Shown here piece by piece: positions 8,721 through 20,600 of a DNA stretch of 64,000 bases. The stretch's first letter is position 1, and each line of letters starts with the position of its first letter. A model generated the notes under the pieces. It was not told the origin of the DNA, ran no database searches, and was given only the letters and a program-made list of their open reading frames with translations. A program made the translations under genes and the position numbers. The DNA is from Saccharina japonica (Eukaryota > Sar > Phaeophyceae > Laminariales > Laminariaceae), in contig MEHQ01002323.1 in assembly GCA_008828725.1 (NCBI GenBank), positions 353,349 through 417,348 of the forward strand, given 5' to 3'.

Positions 8721-11437
8721 AACAACTATAATAATACTGTTATACTGTTATACCGTTGTAGTGCTGTACGCCAGCAAGAGACTGATTGATACCTCAAGGT
8801 TTGGCGACACCCAAGTTGACGTGTTCCATTGGCGCTGTATACCCCTCCTCGCTGTCTGATTCGGCGAGCAGGGATTCCAGAAGGACTTCGCCAAGTATGG
8901 CGAGAAGGACGCGCAGATCGTGGGCGTGAGCGTGGACTCAATCGAGAAGGTGAAGGGCCGCACCGCAAACGCTGGTGGTTATCAGACATGAGACAATGGG
9001 GGGGATGGTCAGCCAAAGTCCCCTCCAACATTCTGTAGTTTATAGGGCTGTGAGTGGGCTCGCTATTAGTCGCCGACAAGCTGTTAGTTGGCTAGGTGTT
9101 GCACTTCTTAATAGTCGTGTGGAGTAATTGGCGGGGTTCTGCCTGTATGTACCTGCATACCGGGTTTGTGCCTCGGCGTGTGCTTTTTATTAGTAAAAAC
9201 ATAGTCGATTAGTTGGTTTACTTCTCCACTCTACTACTAGCGAGCCGTGAAGTCCAACCAACTCGACAGCCCTAAAATAGTAGTTTCCCTCGTTCTCAAA
9301 ATGCTTTTTGCGAAAGACAGGAGAAGCATATTCAATCCCGTAACCCCAACTCGTGTTCCTGACTATATATTACAGCTCTTCACGACCTGCGCGCAGTTCT
9401 CGTCCTGTTTCAGTTGTTGTTCCAACCAAATCGCTGCTCTCCGCAGTTTGTATCGATTGCGCATGCCGCTACAGAGCAGTTGGTTCTGCATTTGACAAAG
9501 AAGATTTTCCATTTAATAGTCGATTGCACGCCTGACACGACTGTTTCTTGTTTCATCTTTTTTCTTTCGTGTTTCTTTCTCTCTTTTGTTTCGTTTTGTT
9601 TTTGCTTTGGCGTGGAGGGTTTCCCATTAATAATCAATCGCGTGCCTGACACGACTGCTTTTTGTGTTTTTCGTTGTTTTCGTGTGTGTGTGTGCTTTTT
9701 CCCTCACTTTTGCTTTCGCCTTATTTTCGTTTCGTGTTTTTCGTTTTCGATCTGCTGTTTCGCAGCACCTCAACTTTGAGAAGTCGTACGACCTCCAGTT
9801 CCCCCTTCTGTCGGACATCGGAGCGAACGTGGCCGACCTCTACGGCTCTAAGCTGGACATCCCCTTCATGGGCAAGTTCGCCAACCGCCTGACCTTCATC
9901 ATCGGCTCCGACGGGAAGATAGAGAAGGTTAGATCATGCCGGCATTTATTTTGGTATCGTTTGTAATCGAGCAGGGGGGGGGTAAGAGTTAGCTCGCGGG
10001 TGAGTGTTGCATTTCTCTGGACACATGTGTCGAATACAATACGCGACAGATGTTAAGAATCTGGTAATTAAGAATTTTGAGACTGAGATTTGGGGGGAAA
10101 TGTAAGAATGCGACCTCTTTGTACTGAAAATAGTGTGGAACACACCCAGTCTTACATAATAATTCCAGTCTGGCCAAATATAGGAGATTCTTAACATCTG
10201 CCGCGTACTGACTGGCCCAGCCGAAAGGGTCCAAACAATAATGAGGCAAATGGACGCGTTTCAATCTGTGACTGATGCTTGTGTTCGTACAGTTTGTAGG
10301 CCTCTCTCTCATGGGGCGCTTGGCGTTCGATTGCCCCGGTTCCACGTGCTCCTCCCGCATAGAGCACGAGTACTCGCTGTAGATCGAACATGGTGGCTAC
10401 CAGGGACGGGGTACTAATTCGTGTTTATCCTCGTAGTGGGAGATAAGCTTACACGAAGCGACACGGTTGTATCTACCCTACTTGTTCGGAGCAGCTGCTG
10501 ACGCGTGCTACGGTAGAGGTATAGGGTATACCTTTTTTTGGCCGAAACGTTTTCTAAATGGCCTATTAAAAGGCTCCTTAACCCAAAATTGTCGGAATGG
10601 TGCCATTCTTGTGTTGCAGAAAGTTTCATTTGATACTTGGGCCATGGGATTTGTTCGTCGGCTAGCACTTTTAGTTTACTCCAAAATCAGTTTTTGGGTG
10701 AGGTATAGATCTCCTCAAGTGATAAGTGACCACCCTTATGAGGCAGAAACATGGTGTGTACACCTCTACCGTAGTATGCGTCTGCTGCGGTCTGCCTGTA
10801 TGCAGTTAACAATCAAAAACGGCCCGGCACGTTTCGTTGGTATGTACGTGGTATGCTGAAGCACGTTAGCTTGTCTTGCCAACGCCCTTTCCTACAAAGT
10901 GCTGATGCACGAGAGTTTGTCTTGCCAGCGCCATTTTCTACTACACCACCCGCGATCGCTAGAGCGACGGTTGCTTCCTTTTCCTGTTTACACCCTGCGC
11001 CAAAACTTGGCACCTTCCATACATTGGACGTATCACGATCTACTAGTAGACGTAGATCCTACTCTGCCGTTATAAGATGTTACGCAGGATCTGTGTACAG
11101 TAGTACAAATCCAACCCAGGAAGCATGTCCTAGATCATGTTAGGTGATATGGTTCCCATCCGGCAACATGAGCTACATCATACAGATCACACAGGTCATA
11201 CAGATCAGGGATATATATGCCCTGAAATATCTAGATTATGAACTGTGGGAACTGATGATCTGTCCGAGGTATGGAGCAGTCCTCCAACGGCTACCCGGCA
11301 TAGCTAACCCCCCCAGCCCCCTCCCTCTCCATTCCCAACCCCCCCCCTCCCCCGACCGTTGACAGGTGTACACTGACGTCGAGGGCAAGGTGGCGAAGCA
11401 CTCCGCTGACGTACTCGCCACTCTTGCGACCCTGTAG
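5317..11437 (+). CDS. peroxiredoxin Q-like thiol peroxidase, plastid (possibly thylakoid lumen)
   Basis: Six exons, 5317-5515, 7176-7292, 8155-8189, 8872-8949, 9766-9927 and 11366-11437, join in phase to give 220 residues and end in TAG. The enzyme reduces hydroperoxides through a peroxidatic cysteine. Residues 1-19 are a signal peptide ending ADA before Phe20. Residues 36-66 (QRKDFLK, then a hydrophobic Ala-rich run) resemble a Tat-like lumen-targeting domain. The mature part begins near 68 (PTVGSMAPDFTLPSN). YFYPGDFTSSCTIEAQGF carries the peroxidatic Cys112 with Thr109. The position five residues later, where canonical PrxQ/BCP proteins have the resolving cysteine, is Gln117, so this looks like a 1-Cys enzyme. 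GVSVDS, FPLLSD and FIIGSDGKI are family landmarks. The start was chosen because ATG 5317 opens directly on the signal peptide. Introns carry (TAC)n and repeat families C, D and G. Confidence 0.92.
6278..6366. mobile_element. family C TTAA-flanked miniature element, copy 1
   Basis: An 89-bp insert between TTAA at 6274-6277 and 6367-6370 inside a family D element. It begins CCCTCATAGGACT and ends AGTTCTAAAAGGG. Confidence 0.75.
6455..6534. mobile_element. family C TTAA-flanked miniature element, copy 2
   Basis: An 80-bp insert between TTGA (6451) and TTAA (6535). It begins CCCCTTGAGAACTGGTCCCA and ends CAGTTCTGAATGGG. The two ends are imperfect inverted repeats. Confidence 0.8.
6769..6839. mobile_element. 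small inverted repeat, family I (70 bp)
   Basis: The arms TCTGGACGGAAATATAAGGA and the inverse TCCTTACATTTCCATCCAGA enclose about 27 bp. Confidence 0.7.
8328..8406. mobile_element. family C TTAA-flanked miniature element, copy 3
   Basis: A 79-bp block between TTAA at 8324-8327 and 8407-8410. It begins CCCCTTAAGAACTGGTCCCA and ends CGGTTCTGAATGGG. It lies in peroxiredoxin intron 3. Confidence 0.85.
8641..8720. repeat. (TAC)n microsatellite
   Basis: About 26 TAC triplets in peroxiredoxin intron 3. Confidence 0.98.
10041..10207. mobile_element. inverted-repeat element distantly related to family B
   Basis: The ends are GCGACAGATGTTAAGAATCT and the inverse AGATTCTTAACATCTGCCGC. The interior shares weak similarity with family B (GAGATTTGGGG, TAAGAA). 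It lies in the last peroxiredoxin intron. Confidence 0.65.
10500..10782. mobile_element. family G inverted-repeat element with TGCT target duplication
   Basis: The ends are GACGCGTGCTACGGTAGAGG and CCTCTACCGTAGTATGCGTC. The 4 bp TGCT occur directly outside both ends. The 283-bp interior is non-coding. It lies in the last peroxiredoxin intron. Confidence 0.85.
11037..11285. repeat. dispersed repeat family K, copy 1
   Basis: It shares TAGATCCTA, CTGCCGTTATAAGAT, ATCCAACCCAGGAAGCATGT, CCGGCAACATGAGCTACATC and GATCTGTCCGAGGT with the copies at 32795 and 52165. Partial copies are at 38122 and 55921. No coding capacity. Confidence 0.75.
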
Positions 11438-12818
11438 ATTCAAAACATTAGACTTATGTCACTGCCGTACAATATGTGCATGAGCGGAGTTGAAATTAAA
11501 AAACAAAAAAACGAAAAAAAGTGTCACGTGCGTCGTGTTTGCGGAGGAGAAGCCAAGACCTAGGAGGATCCGATACCTACTGGCTGCTTTGCTGTTATGA
11601 CCTCAAGAGTTGGCTACAAAAATTATGCAATGTCCAACTGGAGGGCTCCTTCTCGGGCGTGTGTTCTACCTGGCTGTAGAGCGTACGAAGGGAGGCGAGC
11701 GTGTGCATAAGGTTCTAGGGTGAAGGGTCGGTCGTTCGCCGACTGCTATGGTTGCGTCCATCCCGCTTGAGGCTGTGTGGGAAGCATGAATCGATGCTAT
11801 GATACTGTCGTAAACTGCACGCTAATGGATAACTTTTGGCTGCCGTTCTCCACCGTGTTTATTTATTTACATATTATTTTCCGGGTTGGAGGAACACTAC
11901 TACTATATACCGCTGTATACCGCGCGTGTTCCAATTGAGACCGACAGGGGCGGCGAGAGCGAGCGGCCAACGAAGGCACGGCCCGCCGCCGAAACCATTC
12001 ATATATACACCGTGTGTATTCCTGTGTTCCAAGCATGAATGCTACGTATGCTATATATGTATGTACATATCACAACGCTCATTTTTTAATTTCTAGTTCT
12101 CTTCGTCGTGTCGGTGTTTCTTGTATGAGAGTGCCAAGCACAGCAGCTTTTGCCGCTGCTCGCTCTACTGTATATAGCTCTTCTTATGTCGCGCGGCGTT
12201 CATTCGTGGAACGTGATTTCAAGAGGTTGCGTACCTAATCAAAGGTATACATCTGTACATGGGCGGCTTGCATGAAAATCAGTCTTCCGGTGCACTCCCA
12301 TCGGCTACTAGCACGCGTTCTAGTGGAAATGAGATGAAATTGTCGCAAGCCGAACCAAAATTGCCCACAAGAAGCAAGCGAAAGCAGCCAGCTGGGGTCC
12401 AGCTTTTAGGATGCGCCTGGTGATTTAAACTTGAACTCAAAAGGCCTGAAAAGGGGGACGAGCGCCAGGCTTGTCATGCAGACAGGCAGTTTCGTTGGTG
12501 ATTTTTATGTATCTGTCGCCACCGTGCGTTTTTCTTTCGGTTTCTCGCAAAAATACAGGACTCGCCTTCCATCATTTCATCGTTTTCGATTCACGTTTCT
12601 CAACGTTCTACTAATGTATTCACTATTCTGACTGCGCTGTTTATTCGGGAGGGGGAGGTAGGCGCTAGATAATCGGAAGATACATTAGTGTCCCGCGCAG
12701 GTTCGTGCCTGTGTGGCGGCATGTTTTGACGAACGCCTCTTTTTAAACAGGGGACCTTTTGCTTTAGGACGTTTTTCGAGAAAAACGGATGTGGACGAGG
12801 ACCCCTTTTACAGTTTCT

Positions 12819-13462
12819 TCAGATCGTAACTAGCCTGTTCATTCTGCAAAAAACAAAACAAAAAAACACGCCCCCGCCACACAACAGTAAAGCCCCACCC
12901 CAGCCACACACGCCCCTCTCGAAGAACTCAGCAAGAGCATCCGCCCTTGGGGTTCTGTCGTTATATTTGGTACCTCCTTGCCCTGATCCCCGCGACCGCA
13001 GCTTGGCATGACGCATTGCACCATCGAGGGTGGATGTCTCTACCCAGACATCCCAGACAGGCAGCGCTTTTTGTGAGGGCCTAAAGGGTCGACAAAATAA
13101 CTTGTGTTTTTCAGAACCGCCGATTAGTGTGGGATGCTCCCGGTGGCGGCTTCTTCTGTGGTCCGAACAGACTAAAAAACATCGCGTCGTTAGTTCTTCT
13201 GCGGTCCAATAAAAAATCCCATGAAGAAAAAAATCAATCAGAAAACTGCGGGCACGAAATCTCCTTCTCTCTGGCACATGGTGTCATTGTTGCCGGCATC
13301 GGCGGTGATGTTTCGGCCGATACAGGCGCCGTCAGCGTGCTGCACGCTCCGCATGCCTCGTGGGTTCATCGGGTAGTACAGAGGCCAGCACGAGGTGCTG
13401 CGGGAGTCCCGCCTACAGCCGTTTTTCTCTCCAAAAACGTCCTTCGCGAAAGATCCCCAACC
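12819..13462 (-). other. unassigned open frames, one cysteine-rich
   Basis: On the minus strand, 13462-13238 encodes about 70 residues ending FVPAVF and a stop, with CWPLYYPMNPRGM, DGACIGRNITADAGNN and a final MCQREGDF. The right neighbour frame 13277-12819 has 152 codons and contains RTPRADALAEFFERG. The first has cysteine spacing and an R-N-I-x-A-D motif that faintly recalls the zinc ribbon of TnpB/Fanzor proteins (RDxNAARNI) but does not match it. I do not recognise either. They may be parts of a decayed transposon gene. Confidence 0.25.
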
Positions 13463-14699
13463 TCAGCCAGTTCACCGGTCGAGCTTCAGGTGCGCAGCAA
13501 GCCTGTACTACAGCACAGTAGGTAGTGCCGTGCCGTACCTACTGCCTTGTTCATCCTTTTGAGGAACGCACTATTGATACTACAAATACTAGTGCTGTAG
13601 GGCACGTGGCATTCCACTGAAGCACCTGGCCCGACATTTGAAAAAAAAAAGCTGCCAAGCTACCAGAAAGGAGGACAAACAGCAACTTATCTAAGGTCCA
13701 CAAGAGCCCACGCAGCAAATCTTCACCCCCCAGCCGTCTAAAATATCTGGCTTGTGCGCGGTCGATACTCGAAACGATCAGCAAAAAACAGACAAGACGG
13801 AAGATACCAACAACGTCGCAACACCCTCTGTGGCCCTCCTCCCCTGCAACCAAGCACCAATTCAGAAATATGTAACGCGGCCAAAATCTTGTTCAAAGTC
13901 AGGTGGGCCCGTACTTCTTGGATCCTCTCGCTTCTTCCTGCGCAAAAACAGAAGGCGCAAATGCATGCATGCGGTGTTGGGTGAGATAGCGCGGTCCGAT
14001 AAAATTTGTACCAGGTATGTGTTTTATGTCTTGTGACCCTGATATCGACGGTGAGCAGCTATGGCCGTCTCCACGCTGTGGATCTAAACATTGTAATCAC
14101 CTGGAGGGATACATGGCCACACACTTAGCCCACACATGCCTGCTATCACCGCTATATGCACGGGGTACAGCCAGGACACATCTCACGCGTGTAGGCACGA
14201 CGAGCTTTCACACACCTGATCTGGCAGCCGTTGTCTGCCTTGCTTCCATCTTGGTCAAAGCCACCAAGCACTATTAATAGTAATAAAGCAAGGAAACTTG
14301 TCGCTGCCAGCGCGAGCATCTGTTGTTCAAGCGCGAGAATGGCGGGGGGTAGTCGTTATAGGCCATGTCAATCGCGAGAACCGACGGGGTGCTTGCTGTT
14401 TCCAGACAAACTCTGCTCGTAAACGAACCACAGACAACACCTGCAGCAGTCGGCGGCCGCACAGCGGCGGCACGAGCGAGCAGCCCCCAGCACGTCATAT
14501 TGACGCTAACAAATTAATGGACTGTTATATGCCAGCATACGGTAGGGCAATGGAGTCCGTTGCTTACACATGGTTTCACTCAAATAATTATAGGGAGTCT
14601 TGTGATCTAAAGGCTGGCCCTAGGGCCCAGGACGTATTCCGATTCTAGGCACGTTCCTGAACCGAGGCAGTCTCAATACACCTTCGCAAAGGGCATGAC

Positions 14700-14823
14700 G
14701 ACATCGCGCACCCCCCCTCCACACTGAAAACCCGACGTGGTCCGTCCCGGCATTGTAGGGATGCAAGGGTCTATGGTCACACGACTACGGCCATGCATGT
14801 GCATGAGTACCCCCCCCCCCCCC
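14700..14823 (+). repeat. repeat family A, partial copy
   Basis: It contains TGTAGGGATGCAAGGGTCTA, CGACTACGGCCATGCATG and a terminal ATGAGTAC followed by poly-C. Confidence 0.75.
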
Positions 14824-16618
14824 GCCCCGCAACTCGCTGGGAACTTGCGCCGAATTCCGTCCGCCGCAAAATATACGCTTTATAAACTACAGCTTTTATA
14901 TTAAAAAATTAAAAAAACAACAGCTGTGAGCTCGAGGATTTTGTCGAAGCTCATCTTTGCTAGCTGAGTGTAATGAAGTATACATACGGCTACGTGTGCC
15001 TTGGCCTTGCATTTGCAGGTATGTTATGGCCAGTGGCCAACGAAAAACTACACCACCATTGGTAGGGCTACCCCTGACATTTTTCACCCGAATGCATTTT
15101 GCGGCGAAGTAACAGCAGAGTGTCACAGCAGTAGCATACTGGTATATACCAGGTAGTCATCAAGACAGTTGGTGAGACTGTGTTGTGTGTTGTAATGTTC
15201 GGCCCGTATCTGTCCACCCGGCTGTTCTCTGCCCGCGTAGTCATCAAAGGTCGTTTGCGCGGTACGCTGCTCTTGGGGACGAGATGTGAAATAAGGCGTT
15301 TTGAAGCGCCCTCTCGTGGGGAGGCAGGGCGGGAGGCATGAAAGAACCCACCGCCTGCACTCCTTCCCCATTTACCTTTTACTTCAATTCACTCGTACAC
15401 TATTGGTAGCAAAGCAACCGAGATATAGGCCCCTATCAATCGTCAAACAGAGCAGTGTGAGAGAGCAGCAACACAGCAGGTATGTACGGCAGCAAACCTT
15501 GCTCGCTTGTCGCACAGCTCCTGGGAGATTGCAGGCGACACCTACTTGCACACCGGGTATGCAAACGATTTTTTGCACAATCCCACCCGAGGCACCCTGG
15601 TCCAACCCCGACCTGAGCCCTCCAAACTGACCCTGGGTACCAGGTGTATGATATGTACGAGTGCGTAGCCGCCGGCAGGGCCTACCGCCATGACACCACG
15701 CCGACCTGATCCGCCGAAATAGAGGGTTGCCACCAAACGGACGCGGAAGCCTCTACTCGTAGGACTTGTTTTCTGGTAATCCCCCAACCACGAAGCCCGT
15801 GTTTCTTCGTCTGAGCGATAAGCTGCAATCGTCGATATAATATGCGTCAATTTTCATTTTTTCAAACCGTACAGTATTAATAGTGGTATACTTCGAAGTA
15901 TATGACAACGGCATCATACAGACAACGGTAAATCTGCCATGCTATATACGTGCCAGGTACACGCTATATACTGCTGCTGTGCGTAGCGCATTGTAGCTAT
16001 GGAGAAACATCATCTCACCTTGATCATATCATGTCGTCGAGTCGTCATGGACTGGAGGTGGGATCAGGCGCGTCTATACTGTGTGGGTCTTGAGCAAGCA
16101 AGGTCCGACGCCGATCCGTGTGGGCCGCTTGTAGAGTCTAGACCTTGCCCCACGTTGAGTGATGGCGTTATGCCCTATCGCCTATCGCCTTTAGGGTTCA
16201 TCGAAGGCCCGCATCTCGCCCCTCCCACCCCGCGCTTGGCAGTTCACGACGATAACCAACCGGCGTGGATGGGCATGCCTGGCCTGTACGTGGGCGCTTT
16301 CAGAGCGGCAGCAAGAACTGCAGAGTTGGCAACCCCCGCTGCTCGTATACGAAGCCGTGGTTTAGACCAGGTTTTAGACGGCATGAACCGAAAACCGAAA
16401 GATGAGGCCCTCGAATTTTGAATTTTCCTGTCCTCTTTTAGTCACCCTCGAGGGACCGGAGGCCAGGGCCAGCCACTGCTGCTCCTGTCTTCCTCTCCCA
16501 ACGCTTCAGAAGCCAGATGACCGGAAATACTGGTACGAGTACGACCCCATTTCCCTTCCTCGCACACCAGGTAAACTTCAGACAAAAGCATCATCTCGTA
16601 CAGCAGCAGTACGAGTAG

Positions 16619-17045
16619 GTGTCCGACGTATCGCAGTGAGAACCTTCGACGACTACCTGGAACTTCGCCGCCGTGTTTGTAGTGAGGAACGGTGCAGGTG
16701 CCGATTCTTTCCCACCAGTTCCTCGGCATTCGCACGGAGTTTCCAAGCACCAAAAGCAACTTCGCGTCTACACCGTGTTGGCAGTACATGGAGGAATGGT
16801 GCAGGTGACGATTCTCTCCCACCAGTTCCTCGGCATTCGCCGCGGAGTTTCCAAGCACCACCACCAGTTCCTCGGCATTCGCCGCGGAGTTTCCAAGCAC
16901 GGTGCTTGGAAACTCCGCGGCGAATGCCGAGGAACTGGTGGGAGAGAATCGTAACCTGCACCATGCTTCCCTGTACTACAAACACGGTGTAGGCTCGACG
17001 TTCCAGGTAGTCGTCGATGGTACTCACTGCGATTACGTCGGACTC
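16619..17045. repeat. long palindrome with multiplied left arm
   Basis: Arms of about 40 bp (16861-16900 and 16902-16941) are perfect inverted copies around a single base. Outward, the right arm (through ACTGGTGGGAGAGAATCG to CAGGTAGTCGTCGATGG and TCGGAC at 17043) pairs with two longer left-arm copies starting at 16619 and about 16750. The left arm thus contains three progressively shorter copies of CCAGTTCCTCGGCATTCG. The transcript would fold into a long hairpin. No protein family is recognised. It lies about 600 bp upstream of the AAMP-like start codon. Confidence 0.9.
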
Positions 17046-17655
17046 GGAGACACGTAACCACATGATGCGGGTCGGGCTGCGAGCACGAGGGGTAGCGGTT
17101 GTGCAAACCGCTACGCTACGCCGAGCACGAGATTATGCTTTTATCCAACAACGCCTCCTGTCATGTGCGGAAACCCACGTTAAAAAATAATATGTACGCC
17201 CACACTCCCACACTGCTGTTGTCCACTCCACTGCTGGCCGGAAGAAGCTCGTACAGGACGCAGGCCCACGTGCCACGAGTATCAGAGTTGAGGATTGCCC
17301 CCCGAACAGAAGGTGTGCTGTGCTGCATATGTCGATTGCTTCACCATGTGCTGCGAACTAGCAGGCTGAAAGCAGTGCAAAGCAACCGGCGGCGTTCGTT
17401 CTTTCTGCAGTCAGCAAAAGCAGCTCAACGAGCACTACACGCCGTTGTACTACGTACGAGCTACGAGGATAATGATAACACCTTCCGTGTGCCCGGCGGG
17501 TGTTCCCAAGCAGACCGTTAAACGCCCTGCCAGTGTTTTGCGTTGCACCTCATCGCATATCTCTCTTGGTCGTCCACCAGTTACCCCCCTCTCTCGCTTT
17601 ATCTCGTGTGCTAATCAACTGTTGTCACCACACGAAGGTACATTCGGGGAGAGAC

Positions 17656-20600
17656 ATGGACGAAGACCGCTCCGCAGCCGGGGGGCATCCTGGTGGTCAA
17701 GGGAATGACGATGCTGATTTCATAGAGGCAGGCGAAATTGCAGCGGAATACGAGGTGAGGCGCTTCTTCAGTTCAGAGAGTGCACCACTTGTTGCTAGTG
17801 CTGCTGCTGCTGGTTCTTTCGATGCCGACACATTATATTGGTACAACTTGCTGGCGGTGGCTGTCCTCGCCAAGCCAATTGCATGAGGCTCGACTACGTC
17901 GTACGCGTAACCTGTGCCCTACCCGGAACGACGTACAATACGGTAGAACAGTACAGGACACCTAATAAGAAACAGGAAATCTGGTCCAGGCTGGATTTCT
18001 TATTTGAGAGCGGGTGCTTTCTACACTAATTTCAAGATAACGACTCCCGAATTTCTCACTTCTCTAAATCTCAGTCGGGCAATCTTATTAGCCTGTTTCT
18101 TATTATGTGTCCTGTACTACTACTGTATGAACCTCGTTCTGTTTGAGGTATTTTTTTCAGCACCCCAAAGCAGCAGCAGCAGGTCTTTCCTCACCGAAGC
18201 CGAACTTCAACACGCCTCAAAGCTGTCAGCAGTGCTGTAATACTGCTGCATCATATAATATCATATCATACGTAAATACTACGAGTCATACATTTACGGT
18301 TCACTCTAAAGTCTGGAGGGTCGAACCGAAGGGGTGAGACAAACGACGCACGGTACGTACTTACCAGGGTAAGACTCAAAAGCGGGAACGGCGGCATGGG
18401 CGAGAAGGGGAAGAGACAGCAGCAGTTCCACTCGCGGTGACCCCCGAAAATAATGACCAATATTTATTTGTAAGTAAAGTGTCGAGCGAGGCTTACCACG
18501 GCAGTACGAGTAGAGTAGTCGCTGTTTACACGCCCGCGGCGGCACAACGAAAGCGTTTGCAGCGGTTGAGCCACTCACTACCTACAGCAAGCAGTAGCAG
18601 CAGCAGCAGCGACCAGTGTCACCGGAACGACTGCTATGTCTTGATGCGAGCGGGCCCAACATCTAGCTTGCGAGTTTAATAAACTTCGTACATAGACTTA
18701 CTTACTAATATCTGGCTCAGGGATCCCTCATCCCTGCACTCTCAGAGCTCCCACTTCGAACACCGCCTCCGTTCATTACTTGCTCCTCTCCTTGTTCCCT
18801 CTATACTTTTTTAGTTGTCGAGAGGCTTTTTCCTCTTTCAGTTTTGGGTTCGTGTGCGTGCCCAGACAGCACGGCAGCGCGGGCGAGCCCGGCGCCATCG
18901 CGGGTATGGGAGGGCGCCGGCCAGTAGAGGGGGGGGTCAGAAGGAGCGTGGTCGTCGTTTTCGTGGCTAGGCGTGGCGTGTCCACCGAGACACGAGGGAA
19001 GCATGAAGGGCCTTTGTCTGCGTTGTTGCTTGCTGTATCAATCCAGTATGTCAGAGTTATAAGGGTCGTTCATTACTGTAAAAGAACATTCAAGCGGTGC
19101 TTATTTATCGGAACACATATTTTTTTCAGAGAGAGGACCAGGCGATTTGAACACCTCATGATGGAGCGGGCGAACGAGGGCCACGGTGAGCACCGGGCTT
19201 CATGCGAGGCGGGCCACGGGGCTCACTGGGGCAGAGAGGCAGTAGAGCTCGACCCGGACCGAATCGATGGCGACGTGATCGCGGAGGGACGGGGAGCATC
19301 AAGGCTGACAAAACGCGGAAGACGTCTCAACTTTTTTTTGTTTTTTGCGGCGCAATGGGCCCGATTGGATTTTTTTTCTTTTTTCGGGTACGAGTACGTA
19401 CTATTAATAGTATATATACTCGTACGTATGTACGTACGTACAAATGTGTACGTCTTTCTTCTTTTTCAGTTTTGTTGATTTCCTGTTTTTCGTACTTCAC
19501 AACTTGATGACCGAGCTGTGCTGTGCTTTCTCTTTCATGCATACAAAGTACGAAGTGATATATACCACCGTTCGTTGTTGTTGTACTACCACACATACTC
19601 ACGAAGGCACAAATCACACCCACCATAGCAGGCAGCGCAGCGCCGTGCTGTGAGCCGTGTTGCTGTGCTTTCTCTTTCGATCATACAGCCTCTTTGTTGT
19701 CCTGGAGCATGGAGCTAATGTGCATCCCGAGTATGTTTTGCATGCATGTCAAGTCCGCCGTTTCTTCCCTGTGCACCATGAACCTCTTACCATGAACCTC
19801 TTGGCATTTTCAAGTCGGTGCTTTTGCTTGCACTATACATCATGGGCCTCTTCTGCCCCTTTCCTTGCGCGAGCGTAGCGGGCGGCGTCAGCCGCCCGCG
19901 GAGCGGAGCCCTTATATGATATACTACTCTCTGTACCCTGAAATTTCATTTTCGGCGCGGCAGGTGGGAGAAGGCAATCAAGACGCCGGCATGGACGAGG
20001 AAGACGAGGACGAGGAGGAGGGGGATGAAGAGGAAGGCGACGAAGGGGTAGCCGTTGAGGACATGGCCATGGCAACCTTCAAGGGGCACTCGGACGCGGT
20101 TTACTGCGTCGCGGTGAACCCGAAAGTACCCTCGCAGGTGGAAATATATACCAGAAGGTAGCGTAGTATATGATAGCTGCCGATAGAAACTGGCGCTACT
20201 CTGGTAGAGCACGATATTTGTAACTGTCGTCAACTTGTTGTTTGCGTTTTTGAGGGATTCACACCGCAGGCATAGATAAACCGGAGGGAAGTAAATCAGG
20301 CAGGGGAGTTGTAATTATTTAATTTCGCCAAACAGGGACACAGCAGTCTCAAGAACTGTCTTAATGAATCTCGGTCGGCGGTCGACCGTAGAACTTCGGT
20401 CGTAGAACCTCGGTCGTAGCACCCGGCTTCAGCCAGCGCGAAAGGGGTACAGGAGTACCTTTTTTTTGGCGTGGTGTAAGTTAGAAATACGTATCGGTAC
20501 GCCCAACCGGGTCTTGAGACGGGCCTTCAGCAGCGCCTGCACAATGCACGTCGCTTGCATCATGCCTCAAATGATGTGTCTGTTGCGGGAGCTCGCACGC

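Larger units (their letters stand above)
11438..17655. other. intergenic region without recognised gene
   Basis: Between the peroxiredoxin stop and the AAMP-like start there is no exon I can defend. It holds the unassigned minus-strand frames at 12.8-13.5 kb, a family A fragment at 14.7 kb, several TACCWGGTA and CTATTAATAG palindromes, and the long inverted repeat at 16.6-17.05 kb. Confidence 0.5.

Noticed and set aside
8524..8859. Open frames rich in Thr or Leu across the (TAC)n run
   Set aside because: They are translations of a trinucleotide repeat inside a peroxiredoxin intron and have no conserved sequence.
16402..17106. Frames of 90-196 codons on both strands in the palindrome
   Set aside because: The frames mirror each other across the inverted repeat and contain repeated peptides (NSAANAEELV). 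No protein family is recognised.
19126..19190. Exon-like segment with acceptor TTTTTTTCAG and donor GGTGAGC in AAMP intron 1
   Set aside because: In the phase required after exon 1 it has an early stop, and exon 1 joins exon 2 directly in phase 0.
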